From Trebonia sp963811335 (GTDB lineage Bacteria > Actinomycetota > Actinomycetes > Streptosporangiales > Streptosporangiaceae): 64,000 nt of DNA. Below the pieces are notes generated by a model, which did no database searches, was not told the DNA's origin, and saw only the letters and a list, made by a program, of their open reading frames with translations. The stretch spans positions 1 through 64,000 of the forward strand of contig CAWERB010000024.1 of the NCBI GenBank assembly GCA_963811335.1. Reading direction: 5' to 3'. This document shows positions 17,011-25,971 of this stretch, piece after piece (positions within the stretch are counted from its first letter, which is position 1; every line of letters starts with the position of its first letter). A program made the position numbers and the translations under genes.

Positions 17011-18225
17011 ATGCGCGTCCTGGTTACCGGCGGTGCCGGCTTCATCGGATCCCATGTCGTCGAAGCGCTCACGGGCGCGGGTCATGAGGTGCGGGTGCTC
17101 GACGCGCTCCTGCCGTGCGTCCACCCGGGCGGGACCCCGCCGTTCTCCGGCGATCCCGGCTTCGAGTTCGTGCACGGCGATGTCCGCGACGCGAGGGCAG
17201 TCGACGACGCGCTGCGCGGCGTCAGCGCGGTCGCTCACCTGGCGGCGATGGTCGGGCTTGGCGTCGACTTCAACGACGCGCCGCTGTATGCGGGCTGCAA
17301 CGACCTGGGGACCGCGGTGCTGCTTGCCGCGATGGCCCGGGCGGGCCTTGACCGGCTCGTACTCGCCTCGTCGATGGTCGTCTACGGCGAGGGACGCTAC
17401 TCCTGCATGGATTGTGCCAGAGTCAGTAGCACGGGGCACGGGCCTGCCGCGACGCCGCCGCCACGGCTGGCGGCCGACCTTGACGCGGGCCGGTTCGAGC
17501 CGCGCTGCCCGCGTTGCGGCGAGCCGCTGGCCCCTGAGCTCGTGCCCGAGGACGCTCCGCTCGGGCCGCGCAACGTCTACGCCGACACCAAGCTCGCCCA
17601 GGAGCACCTCTCCGCCTCGTGGGCCAGGTCAACCGGCGGGCAGGCGGTGGCGCTGCGCTATCACAACGTGTACGGCCCCGGGATGCCGCGTGACACCCCG
17701 TACGCCGGGGTGGCGTCGTTCTTCCGCTCCTCCCTGCAAGCGGGCCACGCGCCGCGGGTCTACGAGGACGGCGCGCAGCGACGGGACTTCGTCCACGTCC
17801 GCGACGTGGCCGGCGCCACCGCCGCCGCGCTTGAGGCGGTCGCCGGCCCGGGAGTCCACGGCGGCCGGGGAACGCTGCGCGCGTACAACGTCGGCAGCGG
17901 AACCCCGCGCACCGTGGGCGAGCTGGCTTCCGTCCTCGCTGACTGCTGCGGTGGCCCCGACCCCGTTGTCACCGGCGAGTACCGGCTCGGCGACGTCCGT
18001 CACATCACCGCGTCAAGCGAGCGCATCTGGCGGGAGCTGGGCTGGCGGGCCTCCGTTCCGTTCGCCGCGGGGGTCGCGGAGTTCGCGGCGGCGCCCGCCG
18101 GCCGGGGCACCCTCGCCGGCTCGGCGGCCAGGGCCAGTGCCGACGGGCCAGGCATGTTATTTCAGAATTCTTACGGCACCGGGCGGCCCGGGCTTGACTT
18201 GAGCAAGAGATCGCACAGACAGTGA
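17011..18225 (+). CDS. NAD-dependent sugar epimerase/dehydratase with CPxCG insert
   Basis: About 404 residues. ATG at 17011 opens directly on the Rossmann motif MRVLVTGGAGFIGSHVVEAL. The active-site Tyr/Lys is YADTKLAQ. An insert with SCMDC and RCPRCG cysteines matches enzymes annotated as dTDP-L-rhamnose 4-epimerase. It would supply an activated sugar for the neighbouring glycosyltransferases. It heads a rightward group, divergent from the GT39 operon. Confidence 0.82.
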   Translation: MRVLVTGGAGFIGSHVVEALTGAGHEVRVLDALLPCVHPGGTPPFSGDPGFEFVHGDVRDARAVDDALRGVSAVAHLAAMVGLGVDFNDAPLYAGCNDLGTAVLLAAMARAGLDRLVLASSMVVYGEGRYSCMDCARVSSTGHGPAATPPPRLAADLDAGRFEPRCPRCGEPLAPELVPEDAPLGPRNVYADTKLAQEHLSASWARSTGGQAVALRYHNVYGPGMPRDTPYAGVASFFRSSLQAGHAPRVYEDGAQRRDFVHVRDVAGATAAALEAVAGPGVHGGRGTLRAYNVGSGTPRTVGELASVLADCCGGPDPVVTGEYRLGDVRHITASSERIWRELGWRASVPFAAGVAEFAAAPAGRGTLAGSAARASADGPGMLFQNSYGTGRPGLDLSKRSHRQ

Positions 18226-18306
18226 AGGGACAGGTGAGAAGCGTCGAGATATACCGGTTGCCTTGACGGCTGGGTCGAGCTGCGGCGGTGGTGAGGCGGA
18301 GATCCC

Positions 18307-20351
18307 GTGCGGGAGATCACCAGGCGGCAGGCGCTAGCGGCGGCCGTGCTTGGCGGCGGCGTGCTCGCGGCCGACGGTGGCTACCTCGGGGCGGCGCAGT
18401 GCAGTCCGCCGCGTGGTGGCGCGGCATCAGCGCGGGCCCCGTTTACCGGCTCGGCGCCAGCGGCTACACGCCGGACGGCACGGCGGGCGCTGCCGCCGCG
18501 TACCCGCTGTCCGCGGTGCGGCTGCTTGACTCACCCTTCCGGGACAACCAGCGGCGGAACCTGAGCTACCTGCGGTTCCTCGACCCGGACCGGATGCTCC
18601 ACACGTTCCGGCTGAACTACGGGCGGCCGTCGCCCGCCCGGCCGTGCGGCGGCTGGGAAAGCCCGGACTCGCGAGTGCGCGGCCACACCGTCGGCCACCT
18701 GCTGTCCAGCCTCGCGATCAGCTACGCGAACACCGGCGATCCGGGTAGCAAGGCGACGGGGGCGTACCTCGTCAGCGAACTCGCGAAGCTGCAGCAGGCA
18801 GCGGCGCGCGCCGGGTACTCGCCCGGCTACCTGTCGGCGTTCCCCGAGGAGCTCTTCGACTGGCTCGAGGCCGGCCAGACGAGCAAGGTCTGGTCGCCGT
18901 ACTACATGATCCACAAGTACATCGCGGGCATGATCGACCAGTACGAGCTGGCCGGGAACGACCAGGCGCTCGATGTCGCGGTGCGGCTGGCCGACTGGGT
19001 GGACCGGCGGACCGCCCCGCTGTCATACGCGCACATGCAGCGGATCCTGGGGACGGAGTACGGCGGCCTGCCCGAGTCGCTGGTGAACCTGTACGCCATC
19101 ACCGGGGCGCAGCGGTACCTGACCGCGGCGCAGCGGTTCTACCACGCGCGGTTCCTTGACCCGCTCGCGGCGGGCGAGGACGACCTGGCGGGTGAGCATT
19201 GCAACGTGAACACGCCGAAGATCCTCGCCGCGCTGCGGATGTGGGAGGTGACCGGCGACCCGAAGTACCGCGACATCGCGGAGAACTTCTGGCAGTTCGC
19301 CGCGGGGCAGCACAGCTACGTCATCGGCGGCCAGGGCAACCACGAGCACTGGGACCCGCCCGGCATGATCGCCGCCGCCCTGTCCAACTACACGTGCGAG
19401 GGCTGCGTCACCTACAACATGCTCAAGCTCACCAGGCTGCTGCACTTCCACGATCAGGCCCGGACGGACGTGCTCGACTACTACGAGCGGGCCGTGTTCA
19501 ACCAGATGCTCGGCGCCCAGGACCCCGATTCCCCGCACGGCTTCACCATCTACTACACGGGACTGTCGGCGGGCGCCGTCAAGCAGCAGCCGCTGAACTA
19601 CTTCCCCGACGGCAACCCGGCCGCCTACGCGACCGACTACGCCACGTTCACCTGCGACACCGCGACCGAGCTTGAGACCCAGGCCAAGTTCGCGGACACG
19701 ATCTACTCGCGTGACTCCCGCGGCGTGTACGTCAACCTGTTCATCCCCTCCGAGGTCCGCTGCGCCGATCACGGCGTGACGATCCGCCAGGAGACAGGCT
19801 TCCCTGACGACCCCCTGGTGCGGCTCACCGTGACCAGCGGGTTCGCCACGATGACCCTCCGGGTGCGAGTCCCGTCCTGGGCCGCGGGGCCGCCCGGGGT
19901 CGTACTCAACGGCACCCCGCTGCGAGGGACCATCGCGGGCGGCTGGATCACCATCCTGCGGCGCTGGCAGCCGGGCGACCGGCTGGAGGTCACGCTGCCC
20001 ATGCGGCTGTCGTTCCACCCGGCGCCCGACGCTCCGTCCGTGCAGGCGGTCAGCTACGGCCCGGTCGTTCTCGCGGGCCGCGGCGTCGGTGCCGCCTACG
20101 CGCCTGGCGGCGCCGCGACCGACGCCATCGACAACGCCGCCACACTTAACGGCATCAGGCACCCCGCCGCGGCGCGAACCACGCCGCAACCGCCCCCGTT
20201 GCCGCTGCTCGACACCGCGTCCGTGCACCGCACCGCCGCCCAGCCGATGGCGTTCACCGCGACGGCCGACGGCCATCCGGTGACCCTGGTCCCGGTCGCC
20301 CGGGCAACGCACGGGCCATTCACCGTCTACTGGCAGACCAGCGCGGGCTAG
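18307..20351 (+). CDS. GH127-type beta-L-arabinofuranosidase-like glycosidase, Tat signal, one frameshift
   Basis: GTG at 18307 gives VREITRRQALAAAVLGGGVL, a twin-arginine signal. A shift near 18400 then moves to the frame that carries the rest: YPLSAVRLLDSPFRDNQRRN, SRVRGHTVGHLLSSLAISYA, and the catalytic region AALSNYTCEGCVTYNMLKLT. GH127/DUF1680 enzymes use a zinc-bound Cys in this CEx2-3Cx2NMLKL region. A beta-sandwich C-terminus follows. The exported enzyme should cut furanosyl or related sugars outside the cell. Confidence 0.82.
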
Positions 20352-20508
20352 GGAACGCGCTCCGGGCGGTCCGCCGCATTCTCAAAGCCAAGGGCAAATG
20401 CCGCACCCGCACCGGGCAGCCGCCCGAATAGCGCTCAGAGGTTGATTTCCTCATTTCGTAAGGCTTGTTAGCCATGATGAGGCCGGCATCGGTAATAACG
20501 TCACAGCC

Positions 20509-21159
20509 GTGACAGTTGACGTGATCCTGCCGTGCCTCAATGAGGCCTCGGCTGTGCCCTGGATGCTCGAGAGGATGCCAGCCGGCTTCCGCCCCATCGT
20601 GGTCGACAACGGCTCCACCGACGGATCGGACGACATCGCGCGGTCGCTCGGCGCGACGGTCGTGGCGGAGCAGGCCCGGGGTTTCGGTGCGGCCGCGCAC
20701 GCCGGGCTGCTGGCGGCGACCAGCGACCTGGTGTGCTTCTGCGACTGTGACGGCAGCCTCGACCCGCAGCAGCTTCCCCTTATCACCGGGCCGCTGCTGG
20801 CCGGCCAGGCCGACTTGGTTCTGGGCCGCCGCGCCCCGGTGCGGCGCGACGCCTGGCCGCTGCCCGCGCGGCTGGCCAACTGGGAACTGGCCAGGCGGGT
20901 CCGCCGCCGGACCGGGCTGAGCATCCGTGACCTGGGACCCATGCGCGCGGCGGGCCGCGAGGCACTGCTCAGCCTGAACCTCGCCGACCGGCGGTTCGGG
21001 TACCCGCTCGAAATGGTGATGAACGCGGCGGCGGCCGGCTGGCGCGTGTCCGAGGTCGCGGTCGCCTACCTGCCCCGGGTCGGAAAGTCCAAGGTCACCG
21101 GCACCGTGGGCGGCTGCGTGCGCACCGTGCGCGACATGAGCGAGGTGCTCGCCCGGTGA
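20509..21159 (+). CDS. Family 2 glycosyltransferase
   Basis: 216 residues, GTG start. MTVDVILPCLNEASAVPWML, the nucleotide-site VVDNGSTDGSDDIA and the metal-binding DxD-like CFCDCDGSLDPQ are the GT-A signature. No membrane segment. It overlaps the DUF2064 gene by four bases and starts a three-gene operon. Confidence 0.88.
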   Translation: MTVDVILPCLNEASAVPWMLERMPAGFRPIVVDNGSTDGSDDIARSLGATVVAEQARGFGAAAHAGLLAATSDLVCFCDCDGSLDPQQLPLITGPLLAGQADLVLGRRAPVRRDAWPLPARLANWELARRVRRRTGLSIRDLGPMRAAGREALLSLNLADRRFGYPLEMVMNAAAAGWRVSEVAVAYLPRVGKSKVTGTVGGCVRTVRDMSEVLAR

Positions 21160-21854
21160 CCGCCCCAGCAGAATCGAACACCGCAGAATCGGGCACCGCA
21201 GAATCGGACACCACCTTGCTCGTCATCGCGAAGCAGCCGGTGCCCGGCCGGGTCAAGACCCGCCTGGTACCGCCCTGCACGTTCGAGCAGGCCGCATCGC
21301 TCGCCGAGGCCGCGCTCGCCGACACCCTGCGCGCCGTACTCAAGACGCCGGCCAGGCGCCGGGTCCTGATCCTCGATGGCCAGCCAGGACCCTGGCTGCC
21401 TCCCGGGTTCGACGTCGTGCCGCAGTGCGCCGGGCCGCTCGACGAGCGCCTCGCCGCTGCCTTCGCCGCGGTGAGCGGTCCCGCACTGCTGATCGGGATG
21501 GACACGCCGCAGGTCACCCCCGCGTTGCTCACCGTGGACTGGGGCAGAGCGGACGCCGCGTTCGGCCCGGCCGCTGACGGCGGGTTCTGGGCACTCGGAC
21601 TGCGCGCGCCGGACCCCGCCGTGGCGCGCGGCGTTCCGATGTCGACCGCGACCACCGGCGCGATCCAGCGAGCCAGGCTGGTCGCGGCCGGACTCCGCGT
21701 CCTCGACCTGCCGCCGCTGCGCGACGTGGACACCGCGGCGGACGCCGTCGCCGTGGCCCGCCAGGTGCCGCGGAGCCGTTTCGCCGCCCGGACACGGGAA
21801 CTGGCGACGGTGCTGAGCCGGGCTGACGACGATCTGCTGCGGGAGAGCGCATGA
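21156..21854 (+). CDS. DUF2064/TIGR04282 family putative glycosyl- or nucleotidyltransferase
   Basis: 232 residues. LLVIAKQPVPGRVKTRLVPP is the family's nucleotide-binding start; LLIGMDTPQVTPALL and AAFGPAADGGFWALGLR are its other conserved blocks. Members are CofC/MobA-like and are often listed as arsenosugar-type glycosyltransferases; the true substrate is open. It lies between a GT2 and a methyltransferase gene with 4-base overlaps on both sides. Confidence 0.85.
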   Translation: MTAPAESNTAESGTAESDTTLLVIAKQPVPGRVKTRLVPPCTFEQAASLAEAALADTLRAVLKTPARRRVLILDGQPGPWLPPGFDVVPQCAGPLDERLAAAFAAVSGPALLIGMDTPQVTPALLTVDWGRADAAFGPAADGGFWALGLRAPDPAVARGVPMSTATTGAIQRARLVAAGLRVLDLPPLRDVDTAADAVAVARQVPRSRFAARTRELATVLSRADDDLLRESA

Positions 21855-22483
21855 TGGCGGGAGCGATCGCCCTGTACGAGGAAGCGCTGCACCAGCAGGC
21901 ACCGTTGCTGGTCATGCGGACCGCGGACGGCCGCGGGCTGCCGCTCCAGATCCACCGGTGGTGCGGGCAGCCCGATGGCGCCGACGAGGAACTGCTCCAG
22001 CGCTCTCACGGGCCAGTTCTCGACGTGGGCTGCGGCCCAGGCCGGCTGACCATCGCGCTGACCGAGCGCGGGGTGCAGGCCCTGGGCGTGGACATCTCGG
22101 GCGCCGCCATTGACCTGGTACGGCAGGCCGGGGCACCCGCGCTGCACTGCTCGGTTTTCGACCCGCTGCCCGGGGTGGGCCGGTGGGCTACCGTGCTGCT
22201 CGCGGACGGCAACATCGGCATCGGCGGCCGGCCCGCCCGGCTCCTGCGCCGCTGCGCGCAACTGCTTGCGCCAGGCGGCCGGATCCTGATCGAGGCGGAG
22301 CCCGGCGACGTCGACGAACGGGTAACCGCGTGGCTCGAGCACCCCGATGGCCGCCGCGGCCCGGTCTTCCCGTGGGCCCACCTGGGCACGGCCGCGGTGC
22401 TGCACGCCGCCGCGGCGGCCAACCTGCGCGTCGTGGACCAGTGGCACGACGCGGGCCGCGCGTTCGTCGCCGTGGCCAGCTAG
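21851..22483 (+). CDS. Class I SAM-dependent methyltransferase
   Basis: 210 residues. Motif I is VLDVGCGPGRLTIALTERGV, the acidic loop GVDISGAAIDLV, and the post-motif APGGRILIEAEPGD. The last gene of GT2-DUF2064-methyltransferase, so it probably modifies the product of the two transferases. Confidence 0.85.
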   Translation: MMAGAIALYEEALHQQAPLLVMRTADGRGLPLQIHRWCGQPDGADEELLQRSHGPVLDVGCGPGRLTIALTERGVQALGVDISGAAIDLVRQAGAPALHCSVFDPLPGVGRWATVLLADGNIGIGGRPARLLRRCAQLLAPGGRILIEAEPGDVDERVTAWLEHPDGRRGPVFPWAHLGTAAVLHAAAAANLRVVDQWHDAGRAFVAVAS

Positions 22484-22503
22484 GCCGTGACCAGTTAGGC
22501 GGG

Positions 22504-22522
22504 CACGCTTCTTGCTGTTATC
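22504..22522. repeat. 19-bp word repeated at 9230-9248
   Basis: CACGCTTCTTGCTGTTATC occurs exactly at 9230-9248 and 22504-22522, in the same orientation. Both copies lie in gaps just beyond the 3' ends of leftward genes (sugar transporter; putative peptidase). Function unknown. Confidence 0.6.
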
Positions 22523-22629
22523 CTTTGGTGAATGGTGAAACCACCGCCCGTTCGGGATGGCTATCTTTCATCTGCCGAACGGACGGCGGTTTCCCGCGTC
22601 ACCGCCGGGGCTTGTCAGCCGGCGGCTCG

Positions 22630-23406
22630 TCAGCCGGCCGCGCCGCCGCCCTGGCCGTGCAGCGCGTCGATGTCGGCGCGCAGCGCCGCGATGTCGACAT
22701 TGGCCGCCGCGGCGTCCTCCTGGGAAATGATCACCCAGGCCTCGTCCAGGCAGGCCTTCGTCCAGTCCAGAGTGGACTCCTGGATGGCACCCCAGGTCAC
22801 CCAGCCGTCGAGCCGGCTGCCGTCGGCCTTCACCTTGACGATGCAGTGCCCCTCGTTCGGGTCGGGCTGCTGGCCTCCTGCGACGGTCCACGGCTGTCCC
22901 TGGCCGAAGAGCTGGTCGGCGTCGTCGGTCAGGTTCACGCCGACGTAGGTGCCGTGGAACGCGGCCATGGCCGAGTCCACCTCGGCCGCGTTGGTGTGGT
23001 CGACCGGGGCGAAGGCGAGGATCTTGCCTGCCTTGTACCAGTACAGGAGCAGGTCGGCGATGTTGGCGCCCTCGTCCTTGCCGTGGTCGTACTTCAGGTA
23101 CTCCTTGACCAGGTCGTTCGAGGACTCCCAGGTCTCGGTCTCCTGCTCCGCCGCCGCCTTCGCCATCCGGTAGTGCTGCCGTCCGGCGAACGTGCAGTCG
23201 CCCACGCCATTCGGGTGCGTCGTGCAGGTCGGGTCGGGGCCGTTGCCGAGCATCTGCCAGTCGGTGATCCCCGAGGTAACGTCGACCGGGTAGGACGGCG
23301 CGGGCAGCGGTGAGGTCAGGTACGAGGTCAGGTACTGGATGTTGAACCGCTCGGCCGGCGGCTTCTTGGGCAGCCGGCCCCGCAGGCCGGCGGTGCGTGT
23401 AGGCAT
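22630..23406 (-). CDS. Hypothetical protein, possibly papain-fold (C1/C39-like)
   Basis: 258 residues, ATG preceded by AAGGGGGAG. No signal peptide. A Cys in GVGDCTFAGRQHYRMA near residue 75, a His in NEGHCIVKV near 185 and a following WVTWGAIQESTLDW would suit a Cys-His papain-like site in the right order. That is my inference from spacing only; no close family is recognised. Confidence 0.65.
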   Translation of the reverse strand: MPTRTAGLRGRLPKKPPAERFNIQYLTSYLTSPLPAPSYPVDVTSGITDWQMLGNGPDPTCTTHPNGVGDCTFAGRQHYRMAKAAAEQETETWESSNDLVKEYLKYDHGKDEGANIADLLLYWYKAGKILAFAPVDHTNAAEVDSAMAAFHGTYVGVNLTDDADQLFGQGQPWTVAGGQQPDPNEGHCIVKVKADGSRLDGWVTWGAIQESTLDWTKACLDEAWVIISQEDAAAANVDIAALRADIDALHGQGGGAAG

Positions 23407-23512
23407 GGGTAACTCCCCCTTGTTGAAGGCTGGGCGCGGTGACCTCCGGGATGCGCGGCGGCTCGCCGGCTCCGGTGGCGCGCGCCGGTGCTAGAGATCC
23501 TCCTAGCACGTT

Positions 23513-23541
23513 GTTGAGCGCGGGTTGAGCAATTGTTGAGT
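23513..23541 (+). promoter_or_regulatory. Three 11-bp-phased heptamers (SARP-like direct repeat)
   Basis: GTTGAGC (23513-23519), GTTGAGC (23524-23530) and GTTGAGT (23535-23541) are separated by exactly 4 bp. Direct heptamers at 11-bp spacing are how Streptomyces antibiotic regulatory proteins bind. It lies 107 bases upstream of the leftward putative peptidase and 211 upstream of the rightward flavin-fold gene. Confidence 0.5.
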
Positions 23542-23649
23542 GATGCTCAGTCGTGGCGCGCCGACGTTCCTGCCGTTAGCTGGCTGTGCTCTGTGCCCTG
23601 TCCTCTGGGCTCTGTCCCCTTTGCTCTGTCCCCTTGCTGGGGCGGCCAC

Positions 23650-23685
23650 GGGACTTATGACCTGGAATGGCCGGACTTCCGACGC
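23650..23685 (+). promoter_or_regulatory. DosR/OsdR-like box pair upstream of the PNPOx-fold gene
   Basis: GGGACTTATGACCT (23650-23663) fits GGGAC-n4-GnCCC. A second, weaker box CGGACTTCCGACGC starts 22 bp later. They lie about 67-90 bases before the ATG at 23753, as in the other promoters of the island. Confidence 0.55.
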
Positions 23686-23752
23686 TGGGGGCGCGGAGCG
23701 CGCGGGGATGATACTTGTGGATCATCCAGCGGGATCGGTACAGGGAGGCACG

Positions 23753-24190
23753 ATGCGTGAACTGGCGATCGACCGGGCCGGGCTGGAGATCCTCCATCTC
23801 GGGGACTGCTTCCTCCTGCTCAAGTCGGTACCGGTGGGCCGCGTCGGGTTCGTGGCGCGCGGCGAGGTGGTGATCTTGCCGGTCAACTACACGGTGGACG
23901 GGCAGGACGTGGTGTTCGCGACCGGGGCCGGGTCGAAGCTGTCCTGCGTCGAGGTCGGGCACTACGTCGGATTCGAGGCCGACTCCTATGACACCGGGAC
24001 GAGAACCGGCTGGTCGGTCGTTGTCAACGGGTTCGCCGAGATCGTCGACTCGGACGAGGAGGCTGCCCGGCTCGACGGGATCGGGATGAGGCCGTGGGGC
24101 GGTGCGGCCACCGCCCCTGACCGGGTGTGGGTGCGCATCCGGCCGACCACGGTCAGCGGGCGGCGCATCCCGGCCGCCCCGGCCGGGTAG
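23753..24190 (+). CDS. Pyridoxamine 5'-phosphate oxidase-fold protein (flavin-binding split barrel)
   Basis: 145 residues; ATG at 23753 has GGGAGG five bases before it. The stretches CFLLLKSVPVGRVGFVARGE, ILPVNYTVDGQDVVFATGAG and RTGWSVVVNGFAEIV mark the family. Such proteins are common, poorly characterised members of hypoxia (DosR-type) regulons and bind FMN, F420 or haem. Two paralogues lie at 29066 and 30180. Confidence 0.85.
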   Translation: MRELAIDRAGLEILHLGDCFLLLKSVPVGRVGFVARGEVVILPVNYTVDGQDVVFATGAGSKLSCVEVGHYVGFEADSYDTGTRTGWSVVVNGFAEIVDSDEEAARLDGIGMRPWGGAATAPDRVWVRIRPTTVSGRRIPAAPAG

Positions 24191-24204
24191 CGGCAGCCGG
24201 CCGC

Positions 24205-24846
24205 TCAGTCTGCGGGCGCGTGCGTGGCGCGGTAGGCCTCGACGGTCTGCAGCTTGTGCCAGCGGGCATACCGCTCGATCTCGGCGGTGTCGCCGCCTTC
24301 CAGCAGCTCGATGAGGTGCTGGTGCTCGCCGATCGCCGCGGTGGAGCGGTCGGGCAGGTAGGTGAACATCGTGCCGCGGATCCGGTCGAGGCGCTGGTTG
24401 GTCTGCTCGATCAGCTCAAGCAGGTAGGCGTTGGCGCAGCGGGCGATAATCGTGGCGTGCAGCCGCCGGTTGAGCCGGCTGAACTTGACCAGGTCCCCCT
24501 CGGCGGCTACCGCTTCCATCTCGGCGGCGAGCTGCTTGACCTTGGTCAGGTCAGACGGCTTGAGGTGCGCGGCGGCGTCGGCGGTGGCGGCACCCTCGAG
24601 CACCGCGACCGCGACCATCTGCTGCTCCCAGACGGTGGCGTCCACCGGGGCGACGATGGCGCCCACGTTGGGCTGGAACTTGACCCACCCCTCGGCTTCG
24701 AGACGGCGCAGCGCCTCGCGGACCGGGATGGCGCTCACGCCGAGTTCCCTGGCCAGCGCGTCGATGTTCAGCCGCGCCTGCGGGGCGAACGCGCCGGAAT
24801 GGATCCGGTCCCGCAGTACCGTGTACGTCCGCTCCTGTTTGTTCAC
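24205..24846 (-). CDS. GntR-family transcriptional regulator (FadR/FCD subfamily)
   Basis: 213 residues. The N-terminal winged helix reads RTYTVLRDRIHSGAFAPQAR and GVSAIPVREALRRLEAEGWV. The all-helical FCD ligand domain follows, with metal-binding-type residues in SRLNRRLHATIIARCANAYL. It faces the PNPOx-fold gene end to end. Its target is not clear; the fatty-acid or sugar genes of the window are possible. Confidence 0.88.
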   Translation of the reverse strand: MNKQERTYTVLRDRIHSGAFAPQARLNIDALARELGVSAIPVREALRRLEAEGWVKFQPNVGAIVAPVDATVWEQQMVAVAVLEGAATADAAAHLKPSDLTKVKQLAAEMEAVAAEGDLVKFSRLNRRLHATIIARCANAYLLELIEQTNQRLDRIRGTMFTYLPDRSTAAIGEHQHLIELLEGGDTAEIERYARWHKLQTVEAYRATHAPAD

Positions 24847-24958
24847 TCTTAGAGCGTAGCGGCGCAGGCAGCGAGTCCCGCACTCCCGTGACCGGCCTCA
24901 CGGGGCCTGCCTCACGGGCCTGCCTCGTGCTTACGCCGCGGCACGCGAGGTCCCGGCG

Positions 24959-25802
24959 TCAGCGCAGGCCCACGAACGCGGCGAGCTGCTCCGCCGCGTG
25001 CCCGAACAGGGCGTCGGCCGGCTCGAACGACCCGACGAACTGGCCGAACAGCTCGAAGCTGATCATGCCGAACAGCTGCGTCCAGGCGATCACCGCCCGC
25101 ACAAGCACGTCCGGCGGCAGCGCCGCGGGCGCGGCGCCGCCCGCGTCCCCGGCATCGCCCGCCGCTCCCCCTGGCCCGGAGGCGGGCCGGGCGAGCGCGG
25201 CGGACAGGGCGTCCGCCTGCTCAGCGAGCGGGCCGGTGACCGGCAGCGCGCCGGCGGCCGCCCCGACCGGCTACGCGTGCTCGGGCCGCCGAGCTCGCCG
25301 CGGGCGAGGGCCTCATCGAGAAGGCCGACGAACGCGAGCGGTACCCGGGCCGCCGGCCCGATGGTCGCCTCCGGTGCCCGGTAGCCGGGCACGGGCGAGC
25401 CGTAGATAAGCGCGTACTCGTGCGGGTTGGCCAGCGCCCAGTCGCGGACGGCGTGGCAGGCGGCGGTCCACCGGCCCCTGGCCGGCCCGCCTTGCCCGCT
25501 GGCGCCTGACCCGGCGCCTGACCCGGCGCCTGACCCCCGGCGGTCGCGGTCTCCGCCGCCGCGCCGAGCGCGTTGTAGGCGTCGATGATCAGCGCGGTCA
25601 GCAGGTCGTCGCGGCTCGGGTAGTAGCGGTACAGCGCCGAGGAGACCATGCCGAGCTCGCGGGCCACGGCGCGCAGTGACAGGCCGCCGGCCCCGCTGGC
25701 CGCGAGCTGCCGCCGCGCCTCCTCCTTGATCTCGCGGGACAGTTCGGCGCGGACGCGCTCGCGCGCGGTGGCGGCGCGCGGCGCCGCGTTCGGCGAAGCC
25801 AT
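24959..25802 (-). CDS. TetR-family transcriptional regulator, frameshifted
   Basis: The N-terminal helix-turn-helix is clear: EEARRQLAASGAGGLSLRAV, ARELGMVSSALYRYYPSRDD. The ligand domain is spread over other frames: CHAVRDWALANPHEYALIYG, AFVGLLDEALARGELGG, and AVIAWTQLFGMISFELFGQF then FEPADALFGHAAEQLAAFVG with a stop at 24959. Shifts lie near the 12-bp tandem repeat at 25501 and near 25280. The divergent promoter carries two matching palindromes (25844-25911), so it probably represses itself and the F420-type gene opposite. Confidence 0.75.
25501..25536. repeat. Three 12-bp tandem repeats inside the TetR gene
   Basis: GGCGCCTGACCC occurs three times in a row. It codes for a Gly/Ala-rich linker between the DNA-binding and ligand domains, and a frame change lies beside it. 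Copy number may vary between strains. Confidence 0.75.
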
Positions 25803-25843
25803 CGGCGATCCCTCCCAGCATTTCTTGTTAAGTGATCAAAAAC

Positions 25844-25911
25844 GAGAGCACTGCTCTTGACAAGGGCAGGCCGAGTCATGTTCACTGATCTTAACAGAGA
25901 GCGTTGCTCTC
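25844..25911. promoter_or_regulatory. Paired operators in the TetR / DDN divergent promoter
   Basis: GAGAGCACTGCTCTT (25844-25858) and GAGAGCGTTGCTCTC (25897-25911) are near-perfect palindromes, 53 bp centre to centre. Outer TGTTAAG/CTTAACA words flank them in mirror order. This suits an autoregulating TetR protein that also controls the gene at 25972. Confidence 0.6.
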
Positions 25912-25971
25912 GCAAGAGGGGCGGGCCGCCAGCCCGCCGCCAGCCCGCCACAGCCCCGATGGAGGACCGCC

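Noticed and set aside
20500..20525. GTCACAGCCGTGAC palindrome near the GT2 start, similar to the core of the 27-bp sites
   Set aside because: Only the central palindrome matches; the outer GGTCAC and CACC parts are absent, and it overlaps the start codon.
25501..25536. CRISPR-like repeats (here and at 61141-61215)
   Set aside because: Units are directly joined without spacers and lie in frame inside genes; no cas genes.
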